Origin: Tsukamurella ocularis | GTDB taxonomy: Bacteria; Actinomycetota; Actinomycetes; Mycobacteriales; Mycobacteriaceae | Reading direction: 5' to 3' | NCBI RefSeq assembly: GCF_024807615.1 | Contig: NZ_JANUCJ010000005.1 | Span: forward strand, 62,001-126,000 | Length of the DNA stretch: 64,000 bases | In this document: piece by piece, positions 9,200 to 20,276 of the stretch | Numbering within the stretch: the first letter of the stretch is position 1 | How the letters are laid out: each line of letters opens with the position of its first letter | Program-made: the position numbers and the translations under genes | Notes under the pieces: generated by a model | What the model was told of the DNA's origin: nothing | Databases searched by the model: none | What the model saw: only the letters and a program-made list of their open reading frames with translations

Positions 9200-10654
9200 A
9201 TGACCACCACCCCCGGTTACAAACCAGACACCCGCTTCTTCGGACACCCGTGGCCGCTGGTGAACCTGTTCGGCGTCGAGATGTGGGAGCGCTTCTCGTT
9301 CTACGGGATGCAGGCGATCCTCGCGTACTACCTGTACTACTCCGCCTTGGAAGGCGGCCTCGGCTTCGACAAGACCACCTCCCTCGGGATCGTCGGCGCC
9401 TACGGCGGATTCGTCTACCTCTCGACGATCGCGGGCGCGTGGGTCTCCGACCGCCTGCTCGGCGCGGAGCGCACCCTCTTCTACTCCGCGTGCCTCGTGA
9501 TGGCGGGCCACATCGCCCTCGCCGCGATCCCCGGCGCGACGGGCGTCGCGATCGGCCTCGTGCTCGTCGCCGTCGGCTCCGGCGGCGTGAAGGGCAACGC
9601 CACCAAGGTGGTCGGCGACCTGTACCCCGCGGGCGACACCCGCCGCGACGCGGGCTTCTCCCTCTTCTACATGGGCGTGAACCTCGGCGCCTTCATCGGC
9701 CCCCTGCTCACCGGATACCTGCAGGACAACGCCGGCTTCCACTGGGGCTTCGGCCTCGCCGCGGTCGGCATGGCACTCGGCCTGATCCAGTACGGGCTCA
9801 CCCGGAAGATGCTGCCGCGGATCAGCCAGGAGGTGCCGAACCCCGCCTCCCGCACCGACATCCAGCGGGTCGTGGTCGGCGCCGTGATCGCGATCGCCGT
9901 CTTCGTCGCGCTGATCCTCCTCGGTGTCATCACCGCGAAGAACCTCGTCGACGCCGTGATCATCTCGGTCGCCGCGATCTCCCTGGCCTACTTCGTCTTC
10001 CTCCTCCGCAGCAGCCGGGTCGACGGTGCCGAGCGCAACGGCGTCAGGGCGTTCATCCCGCTGTTCCTCTCCCAGGTCGCCTTCTGGGCGCTGTTCCAGC
10101 AGATGTTCACCTTCGTCGCGGTCTACGCCGACGAGCGTCTCGACCGCAGCCTCGGCGGCTGGGAGTTCCCCGCCTCGTGGATCCAGTCGGTCGACCCGGT
10201 GTACATCCTGATCTTCGCGCCCGTCTTCGCGGCGCTGTGGACGAAGCTCGGCCCGCGCCAGCCGAGTACGCCGATCAAGTTCGCGATCGGCACCATCGGC
10301 ATCGGCGTCGCCTTCCTCGCCTTCCTGCTCATGCCCGCGGGCGTGAACACCGCGCCGCTGATCGGGCTCCTCGGGATCATGCTGATCTTCGCGCTCGCCG
10401 AACTGTGCATCTCCCCCGTCGGCCTGAGCGTCTCCACGAAGTTGGCGCCGCGCGCGTTCGCCACGCAGATGGTGGCGCTGAACTTCCTATCGATCAGCCT
10501 CGGCACCGCCCTGGCCGGCCGCCTCGCCACGTTCTACGACCAGAACGACGAGGCGCCGTACTTCCTGATCCTGGGCGGCACCGCCATCGGTGTCGGCCTG
10601 GTCGTGGTGGCCCTCACCCCGATGATCAAGCGCCTCGCCCCCGCCGTCGCCTGA
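9200..10654 (+). CDS. POT/PTR2-family proton-coupled oligopeptide transporter
   Basis: A 484-residue integral membrane protein of the major facilitator superfamily that imports di- and tripeptides with protons. Diagnostic POT features: the N-terminal EMWERFSFYG helix (ExxERFxYYG motif), a GAWVSDRLLG loop after helix 2, the GSGGVKGN helix, and a FSLFYMGVNLGAFIGPLLTG helix (PTR2 signature). About 12-14 hydrophobic segments are present and the length fits bacterial DtpT-like carriers. No Shine-Dalgarno sequence precedes the ATG at 9200; a possible -10 element (TTACAT) ends 6-7 bp upstream, so the message may be leaderless. No obvious terminator follows before the next gene. Confidence 0.9.
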   Translation: MTTTPGYKPDTRFFGHPWPLVNLFGVEMWERFSFYGMQAILAYYLYYSALEGGLGFDKTTSLGIVGAYGGFVYLSTIAGAWVSDRLLGAERTLFYSACLVMAGHIALAAIPGATGVAIGLVLVAVGSGGVKGNATKVVGDLYPAGDTRRDAGFSLFYMGVNLGAFIGPLLTGYLQDNAGFHWGFGLAAVGMALGLIQYGLTRKMLPRISQEVPNPASRTDIQRVVVGAVIAIAVFVALILLGVITAKNLVDAVIISVAAISLAYFVFLLRSSRVDGAERNGVRAFIPLFLSQVAFWALFQQMFTFVAVYADERLDRSLGGWEFPASWIQSVDPVYILIFAPVFAALWTKLGPRQPSTPIKFAIGTIGIGVAFLAFLLMPAGVNTAPLIGLLGIMLIFALAELCISPVGLSVSTKLAPRAFATQMVALNFLSISLGTALAGRLATFYDQNDEAPYFLILGGTAIGVGLVVVALTPMIKRLAPAVA

Positions 10655-10755
10655 GGGTGACCTGAGGGCACCGTCGAACCTGTCCAATCCCTTCACGCCC
10701 ACGAGACTTCCGAGTAACTTCGTCACCAAGCACTGGAACGACGCGAGGAGCGGGT

Positions 10756-12333
10756 TTGCCGCCGGACGAATACGACTACATCGTGGTAGGGGCCGGCAGC
10801 GCGGGCGCCGTCGTGGCGGCCCGCCTGTCGGAGGATCCGGGCGTCTCCGTCCTGCTCCTCGAGGCGGGCGGCGAGGCGGATGCGGACGAGATCCACATCC
10901 CGCTCGCCTTCTCCGCGATGTTCAAGACCAAGTGGGACTGGAACTACACCACCACCCCGCAGAAGCACCTGGCCGACCGGCCGGCGTACTGGCCGCGAAT
11001 GAAGGCCCTCGGGGGCTGCTCGTCGCTCAACGCGATGATCTACATCCGCGGCAACCGCGCCGACTACGACCGCTGGGCCGCGCAGGGCGCGACCGGATGG
11101 TCGTTCGACGAGGTCCTGCCGTACTTCCGCAAGGCGGAGGGCAACACGCGCCTGAGCGGCCCGTACCACGGCACGGACGGCCCGCTCACCGTCGAGGACC
11201 GGCGGTTCAACCACCCGCTGACCCACGCCTTCGTCGACTCGGCGGTCGCCTGGGGTCTGAAGCCCACCGACGATTTCAACGGCGCCGCGCAGGACGGCGC
11301 GGGGCTGTACCAGGTCACCTGCAAGGGCGGGCGACGCTGGTCCACCGATAAGGCGTACATCGAGCCGAATCGCGGGCGCCCCAACCTCACGGTCGCGATC
11401 CGGTCCACGGCGCAACGCATCGAGTTCGACGGTGACCGGGCCTCGGGTGTCACGATCCGCACCGGCGGTGCCGAGCAGACCCTCCGCGCGCGCCGCGAGG
11501 TGATCGTCAGCGGCGGGGCGATCAATTCGCCGCAGTTGCTCATGCTGTCGGGCATCGGGCCGGCGGAGCACCTCGCCGAGCACGGCATCGACGTCCGCTC
11601 CGCGCTGGCCGGGGTCGGCGCCAACCTGCACGACCACCCGATGGTCCCCGTCGACTACGACGTGCACGGCAGCTACGACCTGCTGGAGAAGCAGGACGTG
11701 GGTAACCTCCTGCGCTGGAAGCTCACGGGCACCGGACCGCTGGCGTCGAACGGCGCGGAGTCGGGCGCCTTTCTCCGGTCCCGGGAGGACCTCGAACACC
11801 CCGACCTGCAGATCCACGTCATGCCGGCCGGCGTATACGACAACCTCCTGCATGAGACGCACCGTCGCGGCATCATGCTCGGCCCCACCGTCGTCGACGT
11901 CGCGAGCCGCGGGACGCTGCGACTACGCTCGGCCGACCCGAACTACAAGCCTGCGCTCGAACCGAACTACTACGACGCCGCCCAGGACGCCGATGCGATG
12001 GTCGCGGGGGTGCGCGCAGTAATGGAGATCGCCCAGCAGGGACCGCTCGCCCGCTACCTCGGCAAGCCCTGGCACATCGCCGAGGACCCGTCGGAGGAAG
12101 AGATCCGCGCACTCATCGCGAACTACACGCAGACGCTGTTCCACCCCGTCGGCACCTGCCGGATGGGCACCGACGACGACGCCGTCGTCGACCCGCAGCT
12201 GCGCGTGCGCGGCGTGGAGGGCCTGCGCGTCGTCGACGCCTCGGTCATCCCCGCCGTGCCCCGCGGTAACACGAACGCCCCCACCATCATGATCGCCGAG
12301 AAGGCGGCCGACGAGATCAGGAAGTCAGCATGA
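10756..12333 (+). CDS. GMC-family FAD-dependent oxidoreductase (choline/alcohol dehydrogenase-like)
   Basis: A 525-residue glucose-methanol-choline oxidoreductase. The FAD dinucleotide fold is at the N-terminus (YIVVGAGSAGAVVAARLSE ending in LLLEAGG), the GMC signature region GGCSSLNAMIYIRGN follows, and the C-terminus has the catalytic HPVGTCRMG histidine and a second conserved asparagine in RGNTNAPTIM. It would oxidise a primary alcohol to an aldehyde. The start is a TTG at 10756 with GAGGAG upstream. The stop overlaps the start of the aldehyde dehydrogenase gene (ATGA), so product aldehyde is probably passed to that enzyme. Choline to glycine betaine (betA/betB) is one option, but neither gene is a clear-cut Bet orthologue and no choline transporter is nearby. 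Confidence 0.87.
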   Translation: MPPDEYDYIVVGAGSAGAVVAARLSEDPGVSVLLLEAGGEADADEIHIPLAFSAMFKTKWDWNYTTTPQKHLADRPAYWPRMKALGGCSSLNAMIYIRGNRADYDRWAAQGATGWSFDEVLPYFRKAEGNTRLSGPYHGTDGPLTVEDRRFNHPLTHAFVDSAVAWGLKPTDDFNGAAQDGAGLYQVTCKGGRRWSTDKAYIEPNRGRPNLTVAIRSTAQRIEFDGDRASGVTIRTGGAEQTLRARREVIVSGGAINSPQLLMLSGIGPAEHLAEHGIDVRSALAGVGANLHDHPMVPVDYDVHGSYDLLEKQDVGNLLRWKLTGTGPLASNGAESGAFLRSREDLEHPDLQIHVMPAGVYDNLLHETHRRGIMLGPTVVDVASRGTLRLRSADPNYKPALEPNYYDAAQDADAMVAGVRAVMEIAQQGPLARYLGKPWHIAEDPSEEEIRALIANYTQTLFHPVGTCRMGTDDDAVVDPQLRVRGVEGLRVVDASVIPAVPRGNTNAPTIMIAEKAADEIRKSA

Positions 12334-13817
12334 CCGCAGCGAACACGAAGACCTTCGACTCCCTCGATCCCCGCACGGGCGACGTGGTCGAGACGTACCC
12401 GATCCACTCGACCGACCACGTGCACGCAGTCGTGGCGCGGGCCCGCGAGCAGGCCGACTGGTGGCAGGAGATCGGCTTCGACGGCCGCAAGCAGGCCCTC
12501 AACACGTGGAAGGGCGTGATCACCCGGCGGATCAACCAGCTGGCGCAGATCGTGCACGACGAGACCGGCAAGCCACACGGCGACGCCCTGCTCGAGGCCG
12601 CCCTCGGCATCGACCACCTGGCCTACGCCGCCAACCACGCGAAGAAGGTCCTCGGGCCGCGGCGCGTCGGCTCAGGCCTGGTCATGGCGAACCAGTCGGC
12701 GACGGTGCGCTATCACCCGCTCGGCGTCGTCGGCGTCATCGGCCCGTGGAACTACCCCGTCTTCACCCCGATGGGGTCCATCGCCTACGCGCTCGCCGCC
12801 GGCAACGCCGTCGTCTTCAAGCCCTCGGAGTACACGCCCGGCGTCGGCGTGTGGCTGGCCCGCACCTTTGAGGAGGCCGTCGGCCGCCCCGTTCTGCAGG
12901 CCGTCACCGGTCTCGGTGAGACCGGCAACGCGTTGTGCACCTCCGGCGTGAACAAGGTGGCCTTCACCGGCTCCACCAACACGGGAAAGAAGGTCATGGC
13001 CGCGTGCGCCGAGACGCTGACGCCGGTGGTGATCGAGGCCGGCGGCAAGGACGCCTTCCTGGTGGACCGCGACGCCGACCTCGACGCCGCCGCCGACGCC
13101 GCCGCCTGGGGCGCCTTCGCCAACGCCGGCCAGACCTGTGTCGGCGTGGAACGCGTCTACGTGCACAAGGACGTTTACGACCCATTCCTAGAGAAGCTCG
13201 TCGCCAAGGCCCGTGAGGTCACGGCGAACGACTCCGAGGACTCCAAGATCGGCCCGATCACCATGCCCAGCCAGCTGGCGATCATCAAGTCGCACATCGA
13301 GGACGCCCTGGCTCGCGGTGGCCGCGCCCTCGTCGGCGGCGTCGATGCGGTCGGCGAGCGGTTCGTCCAGCCGACGGTCCTCGTCGACGTGCCGGAGGAC
13401 TCCATCGCCGTGACGCAGGAGACCTTCGGTCCGACGGTGACGGTCGCCAAGGTGGACACCATGGACGAGGCGGTCGAGCTCGCGAACGCCACGAAGTACG
13501 GTCTCGCGGCGACGGTCTTCTCCAAGGCCCGCGGCATGGAGCTGGCGGACCGGATCCGCTCCGGCATGGCCGCCGTGAACGGCATCATCACCTTCGCGGG
13601 CGTGCCGAACCTGCCCTTCGGCGGCGTCGGCGAGTCGGGCTTCGGCCGCATCCACGGCCCCGACGGCCTGCGCGAGTTCACCTATGCCAAGGGCATCGCC
13701 CGCAAGCGCTTCAACCCGCTGCTCAACCTGACGAGCTTCGCGCGCACCGCAGCGCAGGAGGGGCAGCTGACGCAGCTGATGACGATCCTGCACGGGCGCG
13801 GCGGCACGATCAAGTAG
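12330..13817 (+). CDS. NAD(P)-dependent aldehyde dehydrogenase
   Basis: A 495-residue ALDH-superfamily enzyme. Motifs: IGPWNYPVFTP with the catalytic Asn, KPSEYTP for cofactor binding, FTGSTNTGKKV for the nucleotide, VIEAGGKDAF with the general-base glutamate (EAGGK in place of the usual ELGGK), and NAGQTCVGVERV with the nucleophilic cysteine. After the normal ALDH end (LPFGGVGESGFGRIHG) there is a C-terminal extension of about 50 residues rich in hydrophobic and basic residues, as in several mycobacterial ALDHs that associate with membranes. It overlaps the GMC dehydrogenase by 4 bp, so the pair should convert an alcohol to a carboxylic acid. It ends 3 bp from the convergent PH-domain gene. 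Confidence 0.9.
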   Translation: MTAANTKTFDSLDPRTGDVVETYPIHSTDHVHAVVARAREQADWWQEIGFDGRKQALNTWKGVITRRINQLAQIVHDETGKPHGDALLEAALGIDHLAYAANHAKKVLGPRRVGSGLVMANQSATVRYHPLGVVGVIGPWNYPVFTPMGSIAYALAAGNAVVFKPSEYTPGVGVWLARTFEEAVGRPVLQAVTGLGETGNALCTSGVNKVAFTGSTNTGKKVMAACAETLTPVVIEAGGKDAFLVDRDADLDAAADAAAWGAFANAGQTCVGVERVYVHKDVYDPFLEKLVAKAREVTANDSEDSKIGPITMPSQLAIIKSHIEDALARGGRALVGGVDAVGERFVQPTVLVDVPEDSIAVTQETFGPTVTVAKVDTMDEAVELANATKYGLAATVFSKARGMELADRIRSGMAAVNGIITFAGVPNLPFGGVGESGFGRIHGPDGLREFTYAKGIARKRFNPLLNLTSFARTAAQEGQLTQLMTILHGRGGTIK

Positions 13818-13820
13818 CGC

Positions 13821-14276
13821 TCAGCGCTGGTAGACGACGGCGACCTCGCGGGCGCGGTCCAAGGATTGCACCGCGAGCTCGCCGTCGCGGGCCTGGATGG
13901 CCCAGATCGCGACGAACTCGTCACGCGGCAGCTCGAGGTGCGCGAACTGTGCGCCCTCAGGGAACGAGAAGCCCTCGACGACGTCCCACGGATAGGTGTT
14001 CTCGTTGAGGAGGTTCCGCACCGTGACCCCGTCGGGGCCGAGGCGCAGCCGGGGGCGGGCGAAGAGCAGCGCGCCGCAGGCAAGGATGATCCCGATGCCC
14101 ACCATGCCCGCCTGATCGCCGGTCTTGAAGGCGATCCCCGAGTCCCCGCCGGCCTTGAGCAGCCAGGCGACGAAGGCGTGGCCCAGAACCAGCACCACGG
14201 CGAAGGACCAGGCGTAGAACTTGATCTTGCGCGGGGTCACTTCGAGCACGGGCTGCGTGGTCGCGTCGGTCATCAC
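13821..14276 (-). CDS. PH-domain (bacterial) membrane protein of the riboflavin cluster
   Basis: A 151-residue protein with two N-terminal transmembrane helices (about residues 16-41, YAWSFAVVLVLGHAFVAWLL, and 54-70, GMVGIGIILACGALLF) followed by a compact beta-rich domain of the bacterial pleckstrin-homology type (LRLGPDGVTVRNLLN, YPWDVVEGFSFPEG). The same gene type follows ribH in mycobacteria (Rv1417), so the position is conserved. Role unknown; flavin transport or enzyme anchoring is speculation. It follows the second lumazine synthase gene by 52 bp and is probably the last gene of the rib operon. Confidence 0.8.
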   Translation of the reverse strand: MMTDATTQPVLEVTPRKIKFYAWSFAVVLVLGHAFVAWLLKAGGDSGIAFKTGDQAGMVGIGIILACGALLFARPRLRLGPDGVTVRNLLNENTYPWDVVEGFSFPEGAQFAHLELPRDEFVAIWAIQARDGELAVQSLDRAREVAVVYQR

Positions 14277-14328
14277 GGGGCCATTCTACGGAAGGCGGAC
14301 AGCGGGCCGTCCCGCACGCCAGACGGGG

Positions 14329-16495
<2,167 letters not shown>

Positions 16496-16497
16496 GG

Positions 16498-17130
16498 CTA
16501 CTTCTCCTCTTCGCGCCCGGCGAATCCGGTCAGGCGCTCGACGTACTTCGCGACGATGTCCACTTCGAGATTGACGACGGTGCCGGGCTCGGCCCCGCCG
16601 AGGTTGGTGAGCTCGAGAGTGGTGGGGATGAGCGAGACCTCGAACCAGTGCTGCGCGTCGTCGCCGGTCACCCCCTGCCCGAGCGCGGAGACGGTGAGCG
16701 AGACGCCGTCGATGGTGATCGAGCCCTTCTCGACAACGTAACGGGCGAGCTGCTCCGGGAGGGCGAGCCGCACCACGGTCCAGTGTTCGGACGGGCTGAG
16801 GCTCAGGACGTGGCCGGTGCCGTCGACGTGTCCCTGCACGATGTGGCCGCCGAGCCGGGAGTTGATGGCGGCGGCGCGCTCGAGGTTGACACGGTCTCCG
16901 GGGCCGAGCTTGCTGAGCGAGCTGCGGCGGAGGGACTCCTCCATGACGTCGGCGGTGAAGGCGCCGGCCTCGACGGCGACGACCGTGAGGCAGACACCGT
17001 TGACCGCGATCGAATCGCCGTGTTTCGCATCGGAGGTGACGAGATCGCCCTGGACCGTGAAACGGGCCGCATCCGGGAGGTCCTCGCGGGCGGTGATCAC
17101 GCCCAACTCTTCGACGATGCCGGTGAACAT
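16498..17130 (-). CDS. ribE: Riboflavin synthase alpha subunit
   Basis: A 210-residue protein of two related beta barrels: [10 protein letters not shown] with [14 protein letters not shown] in the first, and [12 protein letters not shown] with [13 protein letters not shown] in the second. It dismutates two lumazine molecules to riboflavin and the pyrimidine intermediate. The start at 17130 is fixed by the invariant MFTGIVEE N-terminus. It is the first gene after the FMN riboswitch, about 60 bp downstream of it. Confidence 0.95.
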   Translation of the reverse strand: MFTGIVEELGVITAREDLPDAARFTVQGDLVTSDAKHGDSIAVNGVCLTVVAVEAGAFTADVMEESLRRSSLSKLGPGDRVNLERAAAINSRLGGHIVQGHVDGTGHVLSLSPSEHWTVVRLALPEQLARYVVEKGSITIDGVSLTVSALGQGVTGDDAQHWFEVSLIPTTLELTNLGGAEPGTVVNLEVDIVAKYVERLTGFAGREEEK

Positions 17131-17189
17131 CCGCCGCTCCTGCCGCTTCGGCCTCAGGGCGGCACGACGACGCGGGATACACCCGCGTA

Positions 17190-17340
17190 GTTCTCTTTCA
17201 TCCGGACTATGACCGTCGGCTCCGGGATCGCACCGGAATCTGCTGACCCCCTCCTCGCGGTGGGGCGCTCGCGGGCTAGAACACCGGGATCGCCCGGAGT
17301 CCATCACCGCCGGTGGGGAATCGCACCCCGCCCTGAGAAC
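17190..17340 (-). promoter_or_regulatory. FMN riboswitch (RFN element)
   Basis: On the minus strand the sequence runs GGCGGGGTGCGATTCCCC, then ACCGGCGGTGATGG, AGCCCGCGAGCG, GGTCAGCAGATTCCGGTG, GATCCCGGAGCCGACGG and TCATAGTCCGGATGAAAGAG. These are the conserved blocks of the RFN element in the right order, including both purine-rich loops and the 3' closing strand. It precedes ribE by about 60 bp, so FMN should repress ribE-ribBA-ribH-ribH2. The ribD gene lies upstream of it and would escape this control. With only about 60 bp to the ATG, control is likely by sequestering the ribosome-binding site or by termination just before it. Confidence 0.93.
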
Positions 17341-17389
17341 TTCCGCTTCCGAAGGTAGCACTCACCGGCCGCGGCCCCAAGTGTTGGGC

Positions 17390-18382
17390 TCAGGCAGAAC
17401 GCAACAGGGTGACCAGCAGGTCGTCGCCGAGCCGCTCGACGGTGTCCAGGCTCAGTCGCGTCGCGTCGGCCAGGGTGCCCACGCCGGGCACCGTCAGGGC
17501 GGGAAGTCCGGCGCCGAGAAGCACGGGGGCGATGTAGGCCTGGACGCGGTCCACGAGGCCGGCAGCGACGAAGGCGCCGATCACCGTCGCGCCGCCCTCG
17601 ACCTGGACGTGCACGGCGTCGCCGGCGGCCTGGAGCGCGGCATGCGGGTCGCGGCCGCGGACCAAACGCGCCTCGCCCGGCCCGGTGAGCACCTTCGCAG
17701 CGGCGGGGATCTCCCGCTCCCCCAGGACGATCCGGGTCGGCTGGTGCGCGAGCGGCGCACCGTCGGCATCGCGGGCGGTGAGCGCGGGGTCGTCGGCGAG
17801 GACGGTGCCGGTGCCGACGATGATCGCGTCGAGCTGGGCGCGTTCGGCGTGGGCCCGTCGTCGCGCGGCGGGCCCGGTGATCCATTGACTGGTGCCGTCG
17901 GGGGCGGCGATTCGCCCGTCGACGGTGGCCGCCAGCTTGACGGTGACCATCGGGCGGCCGTGCCGCTGCCGGAACAGCCACTCGGTAAGCGGCCACGGCG
18001 GGGCGGCGAGGTGCACCACCTCCACCCCGGCCGCTCGCAGGGTGTGCGCTCCCCCGGCGGCGAGCGGATTCGGATCGGCGGCGGCGTAGGCGACGCGCGC
18101 GACGCCAGCGGCGATCAGGGCCTGTGTGCAGGGCCCGGTGCGGCCGGTGTGATCGCACGGCTCCAGGGTGACGACGGCGGTGCCGCCGCGCGCGGCCTCC
18201 CCCGCCTCGGCCAGAGCGACGACCTCCGCGTGCGGACCGCCGGCGGGGGCGGTGCGGCCCCGCCCGGCGACGGTGCCGTCGGCCGCGAGGATCACGGCGC
18301 CGACGGGCGGGTTAGGGGTGCTGATCCCACGGGCGGCCGCCGATTCCTCGACGGCCAGTGCGAGCGCGGCCTGCAGGTCCAC
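17390..18382 (-). CDS. ribD: Bifunctional pyrimidine deaminase / reductase
   Basis: A 330-residue protein. Residues about 1-140 are the zinc deaminase: GPHAEVVAL with the His-Ala-Glu ligand, and TLEPCDHTGRTGPC with the two zinc cysteines. The rest is the NADPH reductase domain (MVTVKLAATVDGRIA, SQWITG, IIVGTGTVLADDP). It carries out the second and third steps from GTP to the ribitylamino-pyrimidine. The start is a GTG at 18382, 2 bp after the rpe stop, so the two genes are probably one transcript. It lies upstream of the FMN riboswitch. Confidence 0.94.
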   Translation of the reverse strand: MDLQAALALAVEESAAARGISTPNPPVGAVILAADGTVAGRGRTAPAGGPHAEVVALAEAGEAARGGTAVVTLEPCDHTGRTGPCTQALIAAGVARVAYAAADPNPLAAGGAHTLRAAGVEVVHLAAPPWPLTEWLFRQRHGRPMVTVKLAATVDGRIAAPDGTSQWITGPAARRRAHAERAQLDAIIVGTGTVLADDPALTARDADGAPLAHQPTRIVLGEREIPAAAKVLTGPGEARLVRGRDPHAALQAAGDAVHVQVEGGATVIGAFVAAGLVDRVQAYIAPVLLGAGLPALTVPGVGTLADATRLSLDTVERLGDDLLVTLLRSA

Positions 18383-18384
18383 CG

Positions 18385-19062
18385 TCAGGCGCGCGGGACG
18401 GCTGCGGCCTGGGCGCGGAGCTTGCGCAGCGCCTCGGCGGGGTCTGCGGCGTTGTAGACGGCGGAGCCCGCCACGAAGCAGTCGACGCCCGCGGCGGCGG
18501 CCTGCTCGATGGTGTCGGCGTTGATGCCGCCGTCGATCTCGACGAGCAGGCGCAGCTCGCCGGAGTCGACGAGGCGGCGGGCGGCGCGCGCCTTGTCCAG
18601 CACGTCGGCGATGAAGGACTGCCCGCCGAAGCCGGGCTCCACACTCATGACGAGCAGCGTGTCGAAGCTCTTGAGGATCTCGACGTAGGGCTCGAAGGCG
18701 GTGCCGGGCTTGATCGCGAGACCCGCCTTGCCGCCCGCGGCGCGGATGTCCTTCGCGACGGCGACCGGATCGTCGGTCGCCTCGGCATGGAAGGTGACGT
18801 TGTAGGCACCGGCCTCGGCGTACGGGGGCGCCCAGCGGCCCGGGTCGTCGATCATCAGGTGGCAGTCGAGGGGGATCGTCGTCGCCTTGAGCAGGCTCTC
18901 GACCACGGGCAGCCCGAGGGTGAGGTTCGGGACGAAGTGGTTGTCCATGACGTCGACGTGCACCCAGTCGGCGCCCTCCGGCCCGCCCACGGCCGCCACT
19001 TCAGCCCCGAGCCGGGCGAAGTCGGCGGAGAGGATGGACGGCGCGATCATCGGCGAAGACAT
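18385..19062 (-). CDS. rpe: Ribulose-phosphate 3-epimerase
   Basis: A 225-residue TIM-barrel enzyme interconverting ribulose 5-phosphate and xylulose 5-phosphate. Motifs: [14 protein letters not shown] at the N-terminus, [16 protein letters not shown] with metal-binding His and Asp, [21 protein letters not shown], and [10 protein letters not shown]. The ATG at 19062 is chosen because the family begins just before [10 protein letters not shown]; the preceding residues are Arg-rich and not conserved. It supplies ribulose 5-phosphate, a substrate of RibB, and is just upstream of ribD. Divergent from the LGFP gene with 192 bp between. Confidence 0.93.
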   Translation of the reverse strand: MSSPMIAPSILSADFARLGAEVAAVGGPEGADWVHVDVMDNHFVPNLTLGLPVVESLLKATTIPLDCHLMIDDPGRWAPPYAEAGAYNVTFHAEATDDPVAVAKDIRAAGGKAGLAIKPGTAFEPYVEILKSFDTLLVMSVEPGFGGQSFIADVLDKARAARRLVDSGELRLLVEIDGGINADTIEQAAAAGVDCFVAGSAVYNAADPAEALRKLRAQAAAVPRA

Positions 19063-19254
19063 GCGTCGGATTCTACGTCTGCGAGTCCGCGGGCCTGCGC
19101 GCACACGAGGCGGAATTCGGCTTCGTGGTGCCGCTCGGCCGCGGATTCACAGCCGCGCACCGCGTCGTCGTTGTGTTTCATTTGTCACTCTAGTAACATC
19201 AGCACCACTAATCACACGGGTAACTCTCGTGTCGTCGATTGTTGAGAGGTCGTC

Positions 19255-20175
19255 ATGCGGATCGCACGCACCACCTTGACCACGTTCGTGGCGGTCGCCG
19301 CGGCCGCACTCGTTGCCGCGGCACCCGCGATGGCCGATCCCGTCGCGCCCGCCGTACCCGCGGTCCCCGTCGCGCCCGCCGCGGCACCGGCAGCGGTCGT
19401 GCCCGCCGCGCCTGCGGCGGCCGCACCTGCCGCCGCGGCGGTGCCCGCGGCGGCGAACACGCCGCTGGTCTCCACCGCGAATGCCGTCCCAGCATCGGCG
19501 CAGCCCGCGCTCGCCGAACTGGCGAAAATCCCCGGCGTACAGCAGATCCTCGCCACCGGTCAGCTGCCCACCACCGACGTGGCGACGCTGGTCAAGATGT
19601 TCGGCAGCGACCCGAACGCGCAGAAGCTCCTCGGCCAGCTCCTCGCCGGACAGGCCGCGGCGACCACGCCCGCCGCAGACACCAAGCCCGACGAGCCGTT
19701 GAAGTTCGCGGTCACCGGAGCGATCAACGACACCTTCACCAAGGACGGCGGTCAGAAGAAGTACGGCCAACCCCTCGGCGTCGAGAAGGACGTCGCGGGC
19801 GGCTCGAAGGTGCAGGAGTTCACCAACGGCACCATCTACTGGAACCCGAAGGTCAACGGCGGCAAGGCGGCCGGAGTGACCGGCGCGATCCGCGATTTCT
19901 ACCTCAAGCAGGGCGGCCCCACCGGCAAGCTGGGCTTCCCGCTGATGAGCGAGCTCTCCGTCGGCGGCCCCACCGCGGGGTCCGTCGCAGGCGCGTACAA
20001 CGACTTCCAGAACGGCTCGATCGTCTGGTCGCCCGAGTACGGCGCGCACGTCGTCTCCGGCAAGATCAAGGACCAGTGGGTCGAGGGCGGCGGCGCCTTC
20101 GGCATGGGCTACCCGAAGGGCGACGCCAGGGACGGCGCCCAGGAGTTCACCAAGGGCGGCGTCCTCAAGGGCTGA
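19255..20175 (+). CDS. Secreted LGFP-repeat protein
   Basis: A 306-residue exported protein. Residues 1-28 form a Sec signal peptide (TTLTTFVAVAAAALVAAAPAMA, cleavage near AMADP). Residues about 28-70 are an Ala/Pro/Val-rich low-complexity region, typical of cell-wall spanning linkers. A helical segment follows, then about three LGFP repeats (PF08310) from about residue 155: KKYGQPLGVEKDV, TGKLGFPLMSELS and AFGMGYPKGDARDG, each with the G.P. core and a downstream F..G.I.W. strand. LGFP repeats are found in mycolic-acid bacteria and are thought to bind the cell envelope. The first long palindrome starts 10 bp after its stop. It interrupts the rsmB-rpe spacing seen in mycobacteria. Confidence 0.88.
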   Translation: MRIARTTLTTFVAVAAAALVAAAPAMADPVAPAVPAVPVAPAAAPAAVVPAAPAAAAPAAAAVPAAANTPLVSTANAVPASAQPALAELAKIPGVQQILATGQLPTTDVATLVKMFGSDPNAQKLLGQLLAGQAAATTPAADTKPDEPLKFAVTGAINDTFTKDGGQKKYGQPLGVEKDVAGGSKVQEFTNGTIYWNPKVNGGKAAGVTGAIRDFYLKQGGPTGKLGFPLMSELSVGGPTAGSVAGAYNDFQNGSIVWSPEYGAHVVSGKIKDQWVEGGGAFGMGYPKGDARDGAQEFTKGGVLKG

Positions 20176-20184
20176 ACCCCCTCC

Positions 20185-20249
20185 CCAATTGAACGACGTT
20201 CTGGAGAGCAAAACCGCAGGTAGGACTCTCCAGAACGTCGTTCAATTGG
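20185..20249. repeat. Long palindrome, copy 1 (24-bp perfect arms)
   Basis: The arms 20185-20208 and 20226-20249 are perfectly complementary over 24 bp (CCAATTGAACGACGTTCTGG at the outer end), with a 17-nt loop starting CAAAACCGCAGGT. It begins 10 bp after the LGFP stop codon and probably also acts as its terminator. A second copy with the same core and loop lies at 21170-21234. I saw no other copy in the window. Confidence 0.9.
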
Positions 20250-20276
20250 TCGGGTAGGGATCCGATCGCAGGGCTG

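Noticed and set aside
19147-20211. Minus-strand open frame of 354 codons across the LGFP gene
   Set aside because: Gly/Arg low-complexity product, an antisense shadow; the LGFP gene has signal peptide and repeats, and better codon use.
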